From NCBI RefSeq assembly GCF_000741215.1, contig NZ_JGYX01000002.1:465846-529845 (forward strand): DNA of 64,000 bases, written 5' to 3'. The DNA comes from Bifidobacterium pullorum subsp. gallinarum (GTDB taxonomy: Bacteria > Actinomycetota > Actinomycetes > Actinomycetales > Bifidobacteriaceae). Numbering within the stretch: the first letter of the stretch is position 1; every line of letters begins with the position of its first letter. The position numbers and the translations under genes are program-made. Under the pieces are notes generated by a model. That model was not told where the DNA came from. It saw nothing but the letters and a program-made list of their open reading frames with translations, and did not search any database. Of this stretch, positions 39,958 through 49,002 are shown one piece after another.

Positions 39958-40026
39958 ACGCTGTCTTCTGGTCTTGTTTCGAATGCTTCTTCGCGTTAAT
40001 GAGTCTACTTGTGAGGAGTTTACTTA

Positions 40027-40041
40027 CGAGTAGACTACTCG
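40027..40041. promoter_or_regulatory. Palindromic operator of the HNH nuclease gene
   Basis: CGAGTAGACTACTCG is a perfect 7+1+7 palindrome that covers the -35 position of the promoter whose -10 is at 40058. A further arm AGTCTACTTGT at 40002-40012 pairs with 40026-40036 with one mismatch. Confidence 0.6.
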
Positions 40042-40057
40042 CGGCCCGCCGTTTGGG

Positions 40058-40063
40058 TATAGT
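40058..40063 (+). promoter_or_regulatory. -10 hexamer of a probably leaderless HNH nuclease transcript
   Basis: TATAGT lies 8 nt before the ATG at 40072, without a Shine-Dalgarno sequence. Confidence 0.5.
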
Positions 40064-40071
40064 GGGGCAGT

Positions 40072-40860
40072 ATGTCTCGCAATCATCGTCGCCCTTCTCA
40101 CCGCGACCAGTCCGAATTCACTCGTAACACCGCGCGGTATGTCAACAAGCGGTTCAACGTGTCAAATCCGTTCGAGCGCGTGCTGGTCCTGCTGGTCATC
40201 GCCGTCGTGGTGGGTGTCATGGTCGGCGTGGTGCTGCCGAAGATCAGCCCCGAGGTGGGGGAGCTGACCGGCGAGTATGCGGCATCCGGCCCTGCGGCGG
40301 ACGTGCTGGAGACGCTTCGCGTGGATGACGCGCAGAGCAAGGATGGCTATGACCGCGACCTGTTCGGCTACCGCGAAACCGACGACGATGGCGACGGCTG
40401 CGATGTGCGCGACGAGGTGCTGGCCCGCGATCTGGAGGATGTGACGTTCACGACGCCAGGCGGCTGTCAGGTGCAGTCCGGCGTGCTGCATGACCTGTAC
40501 ACCGGCAAGACGATCGATTTCGTGCGCGGTCCGCAGACCAGCAGCGCCGTGCAGATCGAGCATGTGGTGGCGTTGGAGAACGCCTGGCAGTCGGGCGCGC
40601 GTGATTGGGATACCGCCAAGCGGTACAAGTTCGGCAACGACATGTACAACCTACTGGCCGCCGACGGCGAGGCGAACAGTGAGAAGGGGTCGGCGTCCGC
40701 GGCCTACTGGCTGCCGACCAACGCCGACTTCCGCTGCGAGTATGTGGCCCGGCAGATCGGGGTCAAGGACAAATACGACCTGAGCGTGACCACCAAGGAG
40801 AAACAGGCGATGCTGTCCGTGCTCCGCTCCTGCCCCGGCCAGGAGGTGCCCGCCGAGTAG
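40072..40860 (+). CDS. Membrane-anchored HNH nuclease (DUF1524/GmrSD C-terminal type)
   Basis: A predicted extracytoplasmic nuclease of 262 residues. A basic N terminus of about 40 residues precedes one membrane helix (about 42-60); the rest lies outside the cell. The HNH core is IEHVVALENAW, then the downstream NLLAADGEANSEKGSASA. Two Cys in the domain (GDGCDV and GGCQVQ) could form a disulfide. Proteins with this architecture are common in Actinobacteria and are thought to act on extracellular DNA, but no role is proven. A palindrome overlaps its promoter, so expression is probably regulated. Confidence 0.8.
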   Translation: MSRNHRRPSHRDQSEFTRNTARYVNKRFNVSNPFERVLVLLVIAVVVGVMVGVVLPKISPEVGELTGEYAASGPAADVLETLRVDDAQSKDGYDRDLFGYRETDDDGDGCDVRDEVLARDLEDVTFTTPGGCQVQSGVLHDLYTGKTIDFVRGPQTSSAVQIEHVVALENAWQSGARDWDTAKRYKFGNDMYNLLAADGEANSEKGSASAAYWLPTNADFRCEYVARQIGVKDKYDLSVTTKEKQAMLSVLRSCPGQEVPAE

Positions 40861-40883
40861 CCGTACCGTTTAAGGAAAACGGA

Positions 40884-41993
40884 CTATTCGTTCCCGATGA
40901 TGTCATCGGAATTCAGCGACTGATCAATCAAGCCCGCATAGTCCCTAGGAGATAATGCATTTGAGGCGGCGCCGAGCTGAGCATTCTCCATCTGTTCGGC
41001 GGGGATGTCCCCCTCTCCCTTCGGCCCCATGCCGGCATCCACGCGACGCATCATATCCTGCCACTCGGCGTATTCAACGCCCACATAGCTCACGCCATCC
41101 TGAGAGAACGCATATGAGGGGCAGCCGGCCGTATTGATGGTGACCCCATGTCCGTAGAATTGCATGCCGAGATCAACCAGATCCATGGTGGACATATCCG
41201 TGGAGATCATTGCGGCGAATTCCTGTACCAGCCCGGGAATCTCGGTAGCCGGCTGTTCAAGCATCTTCTTGAGAATGGCCGTCAGCACGATGCGTTGCGC
41301 CTGGGCACGCGAAAAATCACCGCCCTGAACCTGGTAGCGTTCGCGTGCAAAACCAAGCGCCTGTTCCCCGTTGAGCGTCTGTTCTCCGGCTTGCAATGAA
41401 ACACCGCCGTTCCCCCCGGAGAAGGATTCAGGTACATTGACGGTGATGCCGCCAAGCCTATCCACCAGCTGTTCAAGACCGTCGAACCCCACTTTGATGT
41501 AGTGGGAAATCGGCACGCCGGCAAAATCCGAAACGGTGGAGATCATGAGCGAGGAACCGCCCATGGCATAGGCGGCGTTGATTTTCTGCGGTGTGCTGCC
41601 CCCATTGATGCTGACCTGCATGTCACGAGGGATGGATACAAGGTCAACTTGCTTGTTCTCGGTATCAATGCGAGCCAGCATCATACTGTCCGAACGACCG
41701 TAGACCTCATTGCCGCGATTGTCCGAGCCGATGATGAGCGCGTAAAACGGCTTGTCGCTCCCCTCAACGGGGGTCAGCACCTCCGCAACCTGTTCCCGCT
41801 CCTCCTCCGGCATCGAAATCTCGGAATCCAAGGACCGCATGAAGAGCATGATAGCCGTTCCGGGAAGAACCACCAGCAATAGCAGCAACACCGCCAACAC
41901 AATAACGACCGTGCGCCACGGATGCTTCTTGGAAGCAACATGTCTTGCGCTATGGCTTGGTGTTTGCGGGTTGTTGGTATGGGTTTTGCTCAT
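40884..41993 (-). CDS. LytR-CpsA-Psr (LCP) family glycopolymer transferase
   Basis: Membrane enzyme that joins undecaprenyl-linked glycopolymers to peptidoglycan. The 369-residue protein has a cytoplasmic N terminus, a membrane helix (about 28-52) and a large external LCP domain. Hallmarks are LIIGSDNR, YGRSDSMMLARID, VDLVSIPRDMQV, KINAAYAMGG and the Arg pair in GFARERYQVQGGDFSRAQRQ-type sequence (here RAQAQRIVL). A Cys-containing C-terminal extension follows. AGGGGACGAATT precedes the ATG. Its closeness to the EPS cluster suggests it anchors that polymer. Confidence 0.92.
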   Translation of the reverse strand: MSKTHTNNPQTPSHSARHVASKKHPWRTVVIVLAVLLLLLVVLPGTAIMLFMRSLDSEISMPEEEREQVAEVLTPVEGSDKPFYALIIGSDNRGNEVYGRSDSMMLARIDTENKQVDLVSIPRDMQVSINGGSTPQKINAAYAMGGSSLMISTVSDFAGVPISHYIKVGFDGLEQLVDRLGGITVNVPESFSGGNGGVSLQAGEQTLNGEQALGFARERYQVQGGDFSRAQAQRIVLTAILKKMLEQPATEIPGLVQEFAAMISTDMSTMDLVDLGMQFYGHGVTINTAGCPSYAFSQDGVSYVGVEYAEWQDMMRRVDAGMGPKGEGDIPAEQMENAQLGAASNALSPRDYAGLIDQSLNSDDIIGNE

Positions 41994-42216
41994 AATTCGT
42001 CCCCTAACGGTTTGTTGACGGATATGCTTGTTCGATCAGTAGCTATAGTAGGCAGACACGTAGTCATATGGGGCATGGGGTATCTACCGGATCGGACTGC
42101 AGCGACAAGGACCGGTGCCCATTCTTCCGCAGAATAGAGTAGACTTGATAAGTCATTGTAAAGGTGTGTGTCCGGCATACGGACGCAGCGGATATCGAGA
42201 ACAAGGATTCCCATAC

Positions 42217-42834
42217 ATGCACATCATGTTCGTATGTACCGGAAACATCTGCCGCTCACCCATGGGGGAGCTGCTGATGAGTCGCTACTTGGCAAATACG
42301 ACGGTGCAGGTGACCAGCGCGGGAACCCGAGGTCTGCCCATGCACCAGATCGATCCCTCCAGCGCGCGGCTCATGGATAGCGTTGGCATTGATTCCAGCG
42401 GATTCCGGTCCCGCCGACTGACCCGTGAGATGGCTGAATCGGCTGATTTGATTCTGTGCTTCGAGTCCTCGCAGCGTAAGGAAATCGTTACGGTGGCGCC
42501 GAAGGCGGTGCGCTACACGTTCCTGTTGGATGATTTCGCCAACATGTGTCGATATAGCGCCGAACATGGACTGGTCAAGGGGACGACCATCCAGGAGCGT
42601 CTCCAATCGGTGATCGATGCCTCGTCGTTCATCCGTCCGCTGATTGCCGCGCCGAAGGATATCGCCGATCCGCATGGGCGGGAATATGCTAAGTTCCGCC
42701 AGGCGGCGGAGGAGACGAACCGTGCGCTGCGTACGATTCTGACCAGCATGCGTAAGCATTACCGTGTGGAGCCGGCACCGGTGCGTCCGCAGATCGCACG
42801 TCCCGATTTCAACTCGATCATCTACGCCAGCTGA
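42217..42834 (+). CDS. Low-molecular-weight protein-tyrosine phosphatase
   Basis: Cytoplasmic phosphatase of 205 residues. The phosphate loop is FVCTGNICRSPMGE near the N terminus, and the general-acid Asp is probably that of IADPHG. The C-terminal 30 residues are basic and extra to the family core. The frame is open from 42115, but the ATG at 42217 has AAGGA nine bases upstream and puts the P-loop at its usual place. Relatives (Wzb, CpsB-like) dephosphorylate tyrosine kinases of polysaccharide export; no such kinase is seen in this window. Confidence 0.9.
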   Translation: MHIMFVCTGNICRSPMGELLMSRYLANTTVQVTSAGTRGLPMHQIDPSSARLMDSVGIDSSGFRSRRLTREMAESADLILCFESSQRKEIVTVAPKAVRYTFLLDDFANMCRYSAEHGLVKGTTIQERLQSVIDASSFIRPLIAAPKDIADPHGREYAKFRQAAEETNRALRTILTSMRKHYRVEPAPVRPQIARPDFNSIIYAS

Positions 42835-42916
42835 CGGCTGCAACCTCGACAATCGTGGTATGCTCCGCTGCTTTGTTCACGGCTGAATACCCCGTTCATC
42901 GGTGTCTCGTGCCACA

Positions 42917-44071
42917 ATGGGCTTGAAACATCAACGGGGGTATGGCTTGAACAACGATAGCGAAGAGATTGAGCGTTTTCTGGAGGAGTTTGCCGAGCCA
43001 TCTCGGGAACAGGTTCCTGATGGGCGCGCGTGCGCGCCTGTGCAGTCACGTTCGCGTACTCACCGTTATCCGGATGGATTGTTATGGGTGGTGACTTTTG
43101 GCGTCATAGCGGTGATGGTATTGCGGATGACGCCGAATGGACTGGATGGGAAACGGTATATTCCACTGATCGTGGCGTTCGTGCCGTGGATGGCGGTTCT
43201 CTCCGCGGCGATTCTGCTGATATCGCTGATTAGTCGTCGCCGCGTACTGGCCGTAATCAGCGCGTTGTGCTTGTTGACGCAACTGGTGTGGCATGCGGGA
43301 TTCCTCTATCCACGCGTCTCGCTGTCTTCTGCGGCACGCACGGCGGTTGCCTCCGCGACCGCATCCGTCGATGATCGGTACGCGCGCCTCATGACGTTGA
43401 ATACGCGCAATGGACAGGCTGATGCTGCGCAGATCGTCCGGACGGTGCGTGAACAGCATGTGGAGGTACTGGCGCTGCAGGAGTTGAACTCGTCAATGAT
43501 TTCCCGTCTGAATGAGGCTGGTATTCGTGAGTTGCTGCCGTACTCGGTTGTCGCCAACACTTCCTCGTCCGACAACGGTGGGGTGAACGGGTTATGGAGC
43601 GCCGCTCCGATGTCCGAGCGGACGGGCGATCTGATTCCCATCGAGGCTTCAAGTATTCCCGCTGCGAGTATTGATTTCGATGGTACGGTGATCCGGTTCG
43701 GCTCCGTGCATCCGTTCTCGCCGCGCCCCAGCAACCAGGGATTATGGGACCGAGGGTTGGGTTCGATCAGCCAGCTGCGTGAGGATGATCATACGTTTGT
43801 ACTGATGGGCGACTTCAACGCGACCTGGGACCATGCAAGCTTCCGGTATTTGTTGGGCGGCAGGTTTGTGGATGCCGGCGAGAACGCGGGGGAGTGGTTC
43901 CAAATGACCTATCCGGCGAACAAACGATTGTTTGGCTGGATACCGGTGCCGGCCGCCGTGGAGATTGACCACATTGTGCACGACCGTAGCGTGGTGGTGG
44001 GCGATTTGGATGCCGTGACTGTGTCAGGCAGCGATCACAAGGCATTGCTTGGTACGCTGGAGGTGCGGTAG
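42917..44071 (+). CDS. Membrane protein with endonuclease/exonuclease/phosphatase domain
   Basis: A 384-residue protein from the ATG at 42917; the GTG at 42902 and a TTG near 42947 after GGGGGT are alternatives. An acidic N terminus precedes three hydrophobic segments (about 48-140), then an external EEP domain. Catalytic motifs are LMTLNTRNG, VLALQELN, FGSVHP, LMGDFNATWD, IDHIVHD and SGSDHKAL. This fold includes DNases, phosphodiesterases and sphingomyelinase-like enzymes; membrane-anchored versions are common in bifidobacteria and have no firm function. Confidence 0.85.
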   Translation: MGLKHQRGYGLNNDSEEIERFLEEFAEPSREQVPDGRACAPVQSRSRTHRYPDGLLWVVTFGVIAVMVLRMTPNGLDGKRYIPLIVAFVPWMAVLSAAILLISLISRRRVLAVISALCLLTQLVWHAGFLYPRVSLSSAARTAVASATASVDDRYARLMTLNTRNGQADAAQIVRTVREQHVEVLALQELNSSMISRLNEAGIRELLPYSVVANTSSSDNGGVNGLWSAAPMSERTGDLIPIEASSIPAASIDFDGTVIRFGSVHPFSPRPSNQGLWDRGLGSISQLREDDHTFVLMGDFNATWDHASFRYLLGGRFVDAGENAGEWFQMTYPANKRLFGWIPVPAAVEIDHIVHDRSVVVGDLDAVTVSGSDHKALLGTLEVR

Positions 44072-44086
44072 AAGGCCGCAGCCTGA

Positions 44087-44491
44087 CTAGATCAGATACG
44101 GTAGCTCCGGCACCGTCACGGGGAAATCGCGGATGATTCGAGTGAGTCGCTCTCGGCAATACGGCCAGATTGCAGTTCGTGCTTCGCTTTGCTGTGTGTC
44201 GGAATTGATAGTGGCATCATCCAAATCGCAACGCAGTACTAGTTCTATATGAAGGAGACGTTCATAGTTGTCGCCGGACTCATCGCTACCATCCTGCTGG
44301 CGACTGACGCACACGGTGACATCGAACTCAACGTTGACGGTAATGGGCCAATTCGTCGCGTCAGTGCCGTTAACGTCAAGATTGACGTTCGCTTGGAACT
44401 GGACGTTGTCATCTTCTCCCGGAACGGGGTATACCTCGGGAAGATACTCCGCGTGTTCTGAAAGCTGCTCAAGTTTGGTCAAGCGTTTCAT
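44087..44491 (-). CDS. SecB-like chaperone of a putative TAC system
   Basis: A 134-residue protein starting at 44491 after AAAGGAATCAGCAGT. Its beta-rich core (VQFQANVNLDV, then PITVNVEFDVTVCV, then LLHIELVLRC) and its helix with IWPYCRERLTRIIRDFP and final VPELP match the SecB fold, whose C-terminal part has FPYaRE and a Pro-rich LP ending. Its start overlaps the stop of the antitoxin gene as ATGA. In TAC systems such as that of Mycobacterium tuberculosis (Rv1955-Rv1957) a SecB-like protein of this kind stabilises the antitoxin. The assignment is by pattern reading and needs a profile search. Confidence 0.6.
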   Translation of the reverse strand: MKRLTKLEQLSEHAEYLPEVYPVPGEDDNVQFQANVNLDVNGTDATNWPITVNVEFDVTVCVSRQQDGSDESGDNYERLLHIELVLRCDLDDATINSDTQQSEARTAIWPYCRERLTRIIRDFPVTVPELPYLI

Positions 44492-44907
44492 ACTGCTGAT
44501 TCCTTTCGTGCATAAGATGTGGCGTACGGGGGGATACTGATTCGCGTCGATGCGCCTACGCTGGCGACTTTCGTCTTCGGTGTGGCCAAAGACAGCTGCT
44601 CTTTTGATGTCGACCACAGCAGTACCGGCTTTGTCGGAACCGAATCTTTTTCCACATGATGGGATACCGTTGCACCGACGGCATGTGCCAGACGCCGCAC
44701 CGTGCCTATAGTGGGGTCGGCTGTGCCGCCTTCTATGGCCTGCAGCTCTTCGAGTGCGACTCCCATGTGTCGTGCCACGTCTTCTTCGCTGAGTTGACGC
44801 TCGTACATGATTGATATCAGTTCATCGATAAGACGCTCATCGTTCTGCACGAGCACGGCTGCACGCTTCAGCAGGGCGGAATATCGTGCCGTTTTGTGAC
44901 GTCTCAT
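44488..44907 (-). CDS. HigA-like antitoxin with C-terminal extension
   Basis: A 139-residue DNA-binding protein. The ATG at 44907 has GAGGAACC before it; an ATG at 44922 without such a site is the alternative. The helix-turn-helix reads RQLSEEDVARHMGVALEELQ, then IEGGTADPTIGTVRRLAHAVGA. About 45 residues follow, rich in Ser, Thr and Lys with Trp and several Tyr (VLLWSTSKEQ, PPYATSYARK). In chaperone-dependent HigA antitoxins a similar extension (ChAD) binds SecB. It lies 49 bp after the toxin gene and overlaps the SecB-like gene by 4 bp. Confidence 0.65.
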   Translation of the reverse strand: MRRHKTARYSALLKRAAVLVQNDERLIDELISIMYERQLSEEDVARHMGVALEELQAIEGGTADPTIGTVRRLAHAVGATVSHHVEKDSVPTKPVLLWSTSKEQLSLATPKTKVASVGASTRISIPPYATSYARKESAV

Positions 44908-44971
44908 GGTTCCTCGTTTCATTTCGATACGTCTCTCACAGTGTACCTGTTTCCGCAGTCATCGTGGCAGT

Positions 44972-45514
44972 CTATGATAAGGTGAATTCGTCGCTTCGGT
45001 ACTCTTCCCACGCATTGGCGCGGTCAGGCTCGGATTCCTCCACCGCATGTTTGGCTGACTTCGCTCCACCTGTTTGTTTGAAGTAGGTTGACAAATCGTC
45101 CGTATCGGATTTCTTGCACATAAGATATGCTGCAATAATCCAACGTTCCATGACCTTTTCCATATGAAACAGCCTGGCACCGATGTACTGTTTCTTTCCG
45201 TTTGCGTAGTCGTGCCAGTTCCACCGTATCTCAAATACCCCCGGAGCCTCATGCATGGGCTTGACCTGTTCGACCGGAACAAGTTGGCCGCGCATGGCCC
45301 GCTGGATGCGCGCGTAGAATTCCGCTTCCGCCATCGAGGCCTGATAGTCGTCCGTGAAACGTTCCCATACATATGTTGTAAAGGCATCGAACAGTGTAGG
45401 TGCGTTTGAGGATTTTACCCAAAAGAACCGGTTCTGTCCCGGTACTGAACAAATTGACCTTTTGACAGGTCTGGGCGCGACGTGCACGTCGGAGGGCAAT
45501 GGCATCACTGACAT
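44972..45514 (-). CDS. HigB/RelE-like toxin, putative
   Basis: A 180-residue protein from the ATG at 45514 (a second ATG lies at 45505). The central part resembles HigB/RelE ribonucleases in outline: a helical N-terminal part (FDAFTTYVWERF), then HEAPGVFEIRW, ARLFHMEK and WIIAAYLMCKKSDT, equivalent to the family pattern of G-x-E-R strands, RLFY, a hydrophobic strand and KK followed by a helix. It is larger than ordinary HigB (about 100 residues). It is first in a three-gene operon with the antitoxin and SecB-like genes. The toxin call depends strongly on context. Confidence 0.55.
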   Translation of the reverse strand: MSVMPLPSDVHVAPRPVKRSICSVPGQNRFFWVKSSNAPTLFDAFTTYVWERFTDDYQASMAEAEFYARIQRAMRGQLVPVEQVKPMHEAPGVFEIRWNWHDYANGKKQYIGARLFHMEKVMERWIIAAYLMCKKSDTDDLSTYFKQTGGAKSAKHAVEESEPDRANAWEEYRSDEFTLS

Positions 45515-45519
45515 AACTG

Positions 45520-45531
45520 TACGGTACCGTA
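45520..45531. promoter_or_regulatory. Probable operator of the TAC operon
   Basis: TACGGTACCGTA is a perfect 12-bp palindrome six bases upstream of the toxin start. Its position would let a HigA-like antitoxin repress its own operon. Confidence 0.6.
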
Positions 45532-45932
45532 TGGGTTGTACGGTCGGCTTCTAGCTGAATTCACTTCGCCGGATCCTGATAGATGTCTGTCTGCGGAATT
45601 GTTGCACCGGCGTGGCAATGAGATTCTTTAAAAGACAGGACATCTGCGCGAGCATCCTGCCAGTGGTAACGCACGGATATACGGGGTGTCATAGGTAGAA
45701 CGCAGAACGCAGCAGTGTTGATCGGGAAGTACCTGTACCCCCTTATCCAGCCAATGGATATATAGACCGGCACTAGGTGCTGCGTGACATTGCGATGCAT
45801 GATGAGTTGATAAAACGTTGCAGGGGCGTGAATTTTAGATTGCTGGAGGGTTGCGGATGTGAAAGAACCATGAAAGGAGACATGACCATGCGGGTTCTAG
45901 ATAGAAGTGCAACACCTGCCTAGGGTTGGAAG
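45532..45932. other. Intergenic region without a recognised gene
   Basis: About 400 bp between the TAC promoter and the IS3 left end. It must contain the promoter of the TAC operon on the minus strand. A possible 13-codon open frame starting near 45890 after AAAGGAGACATGACC was noted but resembles nothing known. A 79-codon minus-strand frame at 45561-45800 has no family similarity or start signal. Confidence 0.5.
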
Positions 45933-45950
45933 GGGGCTGCGGACGTTTTC

Positions 45951-46455
45951 TTGGAGACTGAGCGGAAGGTTTCTCGTATGTTCAGTCTTGAGGAGCGTTC
46001 GAGGGCGGTGGAGCTATACCTCACAACGCCGATGACCACCGCGCAGGTGGTGGAGTGCCTGGGCTATCCGACCAGACAGTGCCTGGAGCGCTGGCTGGCG
46101 ATGGATCCCCGGTATGCTGGCCGTATGGCCAAACCCATAATTCCTCTGGGGACAAGACGGAAGGCGATCGAACTGGTGCTGGGCGGCATGCAGCAGAAGC
46201 AGGCCGCCAAACAGCTTGGCGTGAGCGTTGGTGCGGTGCACAACTGGGTCAGGGCGTACCGCAGGGGCGGCATGGCCGCGTTGCAGCCCCGGAACCAGAA
46301 TGCCGCCCAGGGCGGGAAATCGGCGTCCGTCCGTCCTCGGGGCGGGGCGGATGCCGGGGGCGGCGATGACGTGGAGGCGTTGCGCCGTAGGGTCGAGGAG
46401 CTGGAGTTGGGGAACGCGTTGATGCGGGAGGTGGTGGAGGTCGCAGAAAAAAGAC
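45951..46455 (+). pseudogene. IS3 transposase OrfA, interrupted by IS21
   Basis: N-terminal helix-turn-helix protein of the IS3 transposase. It begins at TTG 45951 or ATG 45978 (MFSLEERSRAVELY). It contains two helix-turn-helix units ([38 protein letters not shown]) and a leucine-zipper-like stretch ([18 protein letters not shown]). The IS21 end at 46456 cuts the frame just after the A-rich site AAAAAAG, where IS3 elements normally shift frame into orfB. Confidence 0.85.
46403..46455 (+). repeat. Left long direct repeat flanking IS21
   Basis: 53 bp matching 49003-49056 apart from one substitution, a two-base G insertion and one A deletion. It covers the end of orfA and the frameshift site. 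A duplication of this size is far longer than the 4-8 bp typical for IS21. Confidence 0.8.
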
Positions 46456-46568
46456 TGTATTTTGTCAACTCGGCGTGTGCCGTCTTACCGTGGGGAAGTT
46501 GACCGGGTTACCGGTCGTTATGTTGCCGGTTTGTCGTGGCTGGGCCTGTCCGGTCGGTGGTTTCTGGG

Positions 46569-47355
46569 TTATTGCATGAGGGCGTGGGTTTTGCGGTAGC
46601 TGTCGCCCTCGAATCTGATCATCCTGCCGTGGTGGACGGTGCGGTCGATTGACAAGCGGCGTGCCGTGTTGGGGTCGCCGAAGATCCTGCCCCATCCGCT
46701 GAACTCGATGTTGGTGGTGTAGACGATGCTCTGTCTTTCGTACGCGTTGGTGACGACCTGGAACAGGAGGCGGCTGCCTTCCTCGTCGATCGGGATGTAT
46801 CCGAGCTCGTCGACGACCAGGAGCCTGGCCCTGCCGATCTGGGAGAGCTCCCGGTCGAGCCTGTTCTCCGCGTTGGCGCGCAGTAGTCGCATGACGAGCT
46901 CGGCGGCGGTGAAGAACCTGGTCGGTACGCCCTCCAGGCAGGCCTGCCGGGCCAGCGCGATGGCCAGGTGGGTCTTGCCGGTGCCGGGAGGGCCGAACAT
47001 GACCACGTCCTCCGTGTGCTCGACGAAGTCGAGGGATTCCAATGCCTGCCGCCCGTAGTCGACGGGGAAGCGCAGGGGTGTCCAGTCGTAGCCGTCGAGC
47101 GTCTTGGTTTGGGGGAACCCGGCCTGCTTGAGCAGTCGCGCGCGTTTGGAACGTTCCCGGGAATCGATCTCGGCGTTCATCCACGCGTGCATGAACCCCC
47201 GTCTGCGCGGGCGTGGCCGTCTCCAATTGGTCGGCCAATACCTGGCGGGTCAGCGGCAGCCGGCGGGCGAGTCCCATGATCCCGTCCATCAGCTGCCCGG
47301 TCGACGCGCGACGCCGTCTCGTGTCGGGCTGTGCGGTTCCGGGTTTGGTCATCAT
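46569..47355 (-). pseudogene. istB: IS21 helper ATPase IstB, frameshifted
   Basis: AAA+ protein that selects targets for IstA. The start is the ATG at 47355 (MMTKPGTAQPDT). The frame is lost near 47195-47200, after the stretch LADQLETATPAQ; the rest continues in another frame from MHAWMNAEIDSRE at 47192 to 46569. The ATPase core is intact: P-loop FGPPGTGKTHLA, Walker B LLVVDELGYIP. A 207-residue product could start at 47192 and keep ATPase motifs. Confidence 0.85.
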
Positions 47356-48829
47356 GCCTCCTTCCGGTCGTCGGACGGCCGCATGAACCGGTCGTAGTCG
47401 TGCAGGTCCGGGGCGGGCTCGTCGTGCGGCGTCTCGCCCGCGGCGATCCTGCGCGCCAGCGTCATCAGGCTCGCCTCGTCGATGCCGTGCCCCTGTTCCA
47501 CGAGGCGTTCGGCGGCACGGGCCGCGGCATCGAATCCGGCGCTCTCCGATGCCCTGTGAATCAGCCGGAGCGTACGCTGCCGCTCCCTGGACTCCATCGC
47601 GTCGATGCTCAGCCGGAGCCTGTCGGGGAAATCCGCGCGTATGGGGCTCTCTCCCCACGCGCGCGGTTTTCTGGCCAACGCGGGCAGCAGCACCGCCGGA
47701 TCCCGCACCGTGCCGGTGTCCCCGCCGTAGGCGCGGGGCAACTTGCCGACCCTGCGCCCGTCACGGGTGCGGATCCCCCGCGTCGAACGCGCGCAGCCCG
47801 ACGTCGAGCGTCCACCCGCGCCACGACGGACCCGCGAGATAACGGTGCGAGTCCACGCTCACGCATCCCTCGCCATCGGCCTTGCGCACCTCCCACCGGC
47901 ACGCGTCGAACCGGGTTCCAGGCATCGGGGCCATCGCCTCCCGATCCCGCGCGAACAGGTCCCTGACCGGCTCGCCCTTGCGGTAATGGGGATCCTCGGC
48001 GATCCGGTCGCACCTGGAGAGCATGAACCGCCGCCGGCTGCGCATGCGACTCGGCGTTCGGCAACGGCACCATCACGTTGCGGCGCAGGAACCCGACCGC
48101 GTTCTCCACGCTGCCCTTCTCGTTGCCCGCGCCCGGATTGCAGAACCTGACCTCGATCCGGTGATGCGCGACGAACCTCTGGAACACCTCCACCACCACG
48201 ATCCTGTCCCACGAGACCCGGTGCGCCGCGCCGGTGGCGTTGTCGAGCACCAGCACCGGCGGCACGGCGCCGATGTGCTCGAACACCTCGAGCAGCCCCT
48301 CGCACACGCACTCCGCGTTCTCCCCGGGCAACGCCACCGCGTACCGCATGTTCGAATACGGAAACGACGCCACCAGGCAGTGCACGTCCGTCCGGCTCCC
48401 CGCCACCACGGCCTGCGCCAAACCGAAATCCGCCTGCATCACGCCCGGCGACCACTCCAATTCCAGATACCCGTCACCGGGAAGCCGATGCTCCTGCCTC
48501 CAGCGCTTCACGTACCGCTGCACGATCTGGTACGAACCATCGAACCCCTGCTCCTCGACCAGCCTGTCATACACGCGCCTGGCCGTATGCCGCTGCTTGC
48601 GCGGCATGAACCGGTCCGCCTCCAACCACTTGCCGATCAACGGCTTGTACGGGTCGAGCTTCGAGACCGCCGCAGGACGGGCCGGGGGCTCCGGCGAGCA
48701 GTCCTCCAACTGCGCGTACTTGCGCACCGTCTGTCTGGACACCCCGACCTCCCTCGATATGCGACGCCAGGACACACCCCTCGCGTCGAGAATCCTGATA
48801 CGTTGTTGTATGGGCGTTGGCACAGTCAT
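47352..48829 (-). pseudogene. istA: IS21 transposase IstA, two frameshifts
   Basis: DDE transposase starting at 48829 after AAGGAAAGGAC. The N-terminal helix-turn-helix is VSWRRISREVGVSRQTVRKY. The catalytic residues lie in MQADFG, VLVLDNAT and NEKGSVENAVGF. Frame is lost near 48040, after PLPNAESHAQ, continuing as FMLSRCDRIAEDPHYRKG, and again near 47750; the C-terminal end reads MTLARRIAAGETPHDEP. No full-length transposase can be made. Confidence 0.88.
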
Positions 48830-49002
48830 GTCCTTTCCTTCCCGAGATACCTGCGAATGGTTGCCTCAACTCGGGAATCTAACAAGACCGGACGGGCCAA
48901 CGCCTCTCCACGCCGACAACACGATCACATGGTCAACTTTTCACCGGTAACACGGCCAACAAACCCGCGATAAACCGGCACACAAACCATTAAACAAATA
49001 CA

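Larger units (their letters stand above)
46456..49002 (-). mobile_element. IS21-family element (istA-istB)
   Basis: The ends are TGTATTTTGTCAAC (46456) and the complement of TGTATTTGTTTAAT (49002). Both share further sub-terminal blocks such as GTGTGCCG and AAGTTGACC. The genes istA and istB run on the minus strand, overlapping as ATGA near 47352-47355. Both carry frameshifts, so the copy is probably dead. Confidence 0.85.

Noticed and set aside
45561..45800. 79-codon minus-strand frame
   Set aside because: No recognisable motif or ribosome-binding site; composition like surrounding noncoding DNA.
45890..45931. 13-codon open frame after AAAGGAGACATGACC
   Set aside because: Too short to support without comparison, although its ribosome-binding site looks real.
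46465..47658. Long minus-strand frame of 397 codons within the IS21 element
   Set aside because: Only its short stretch MTKPGTAQPDT to ETATPAQ is real (start of istB); the rest is a high-GC shadow of istA and istB in the wrong frame.
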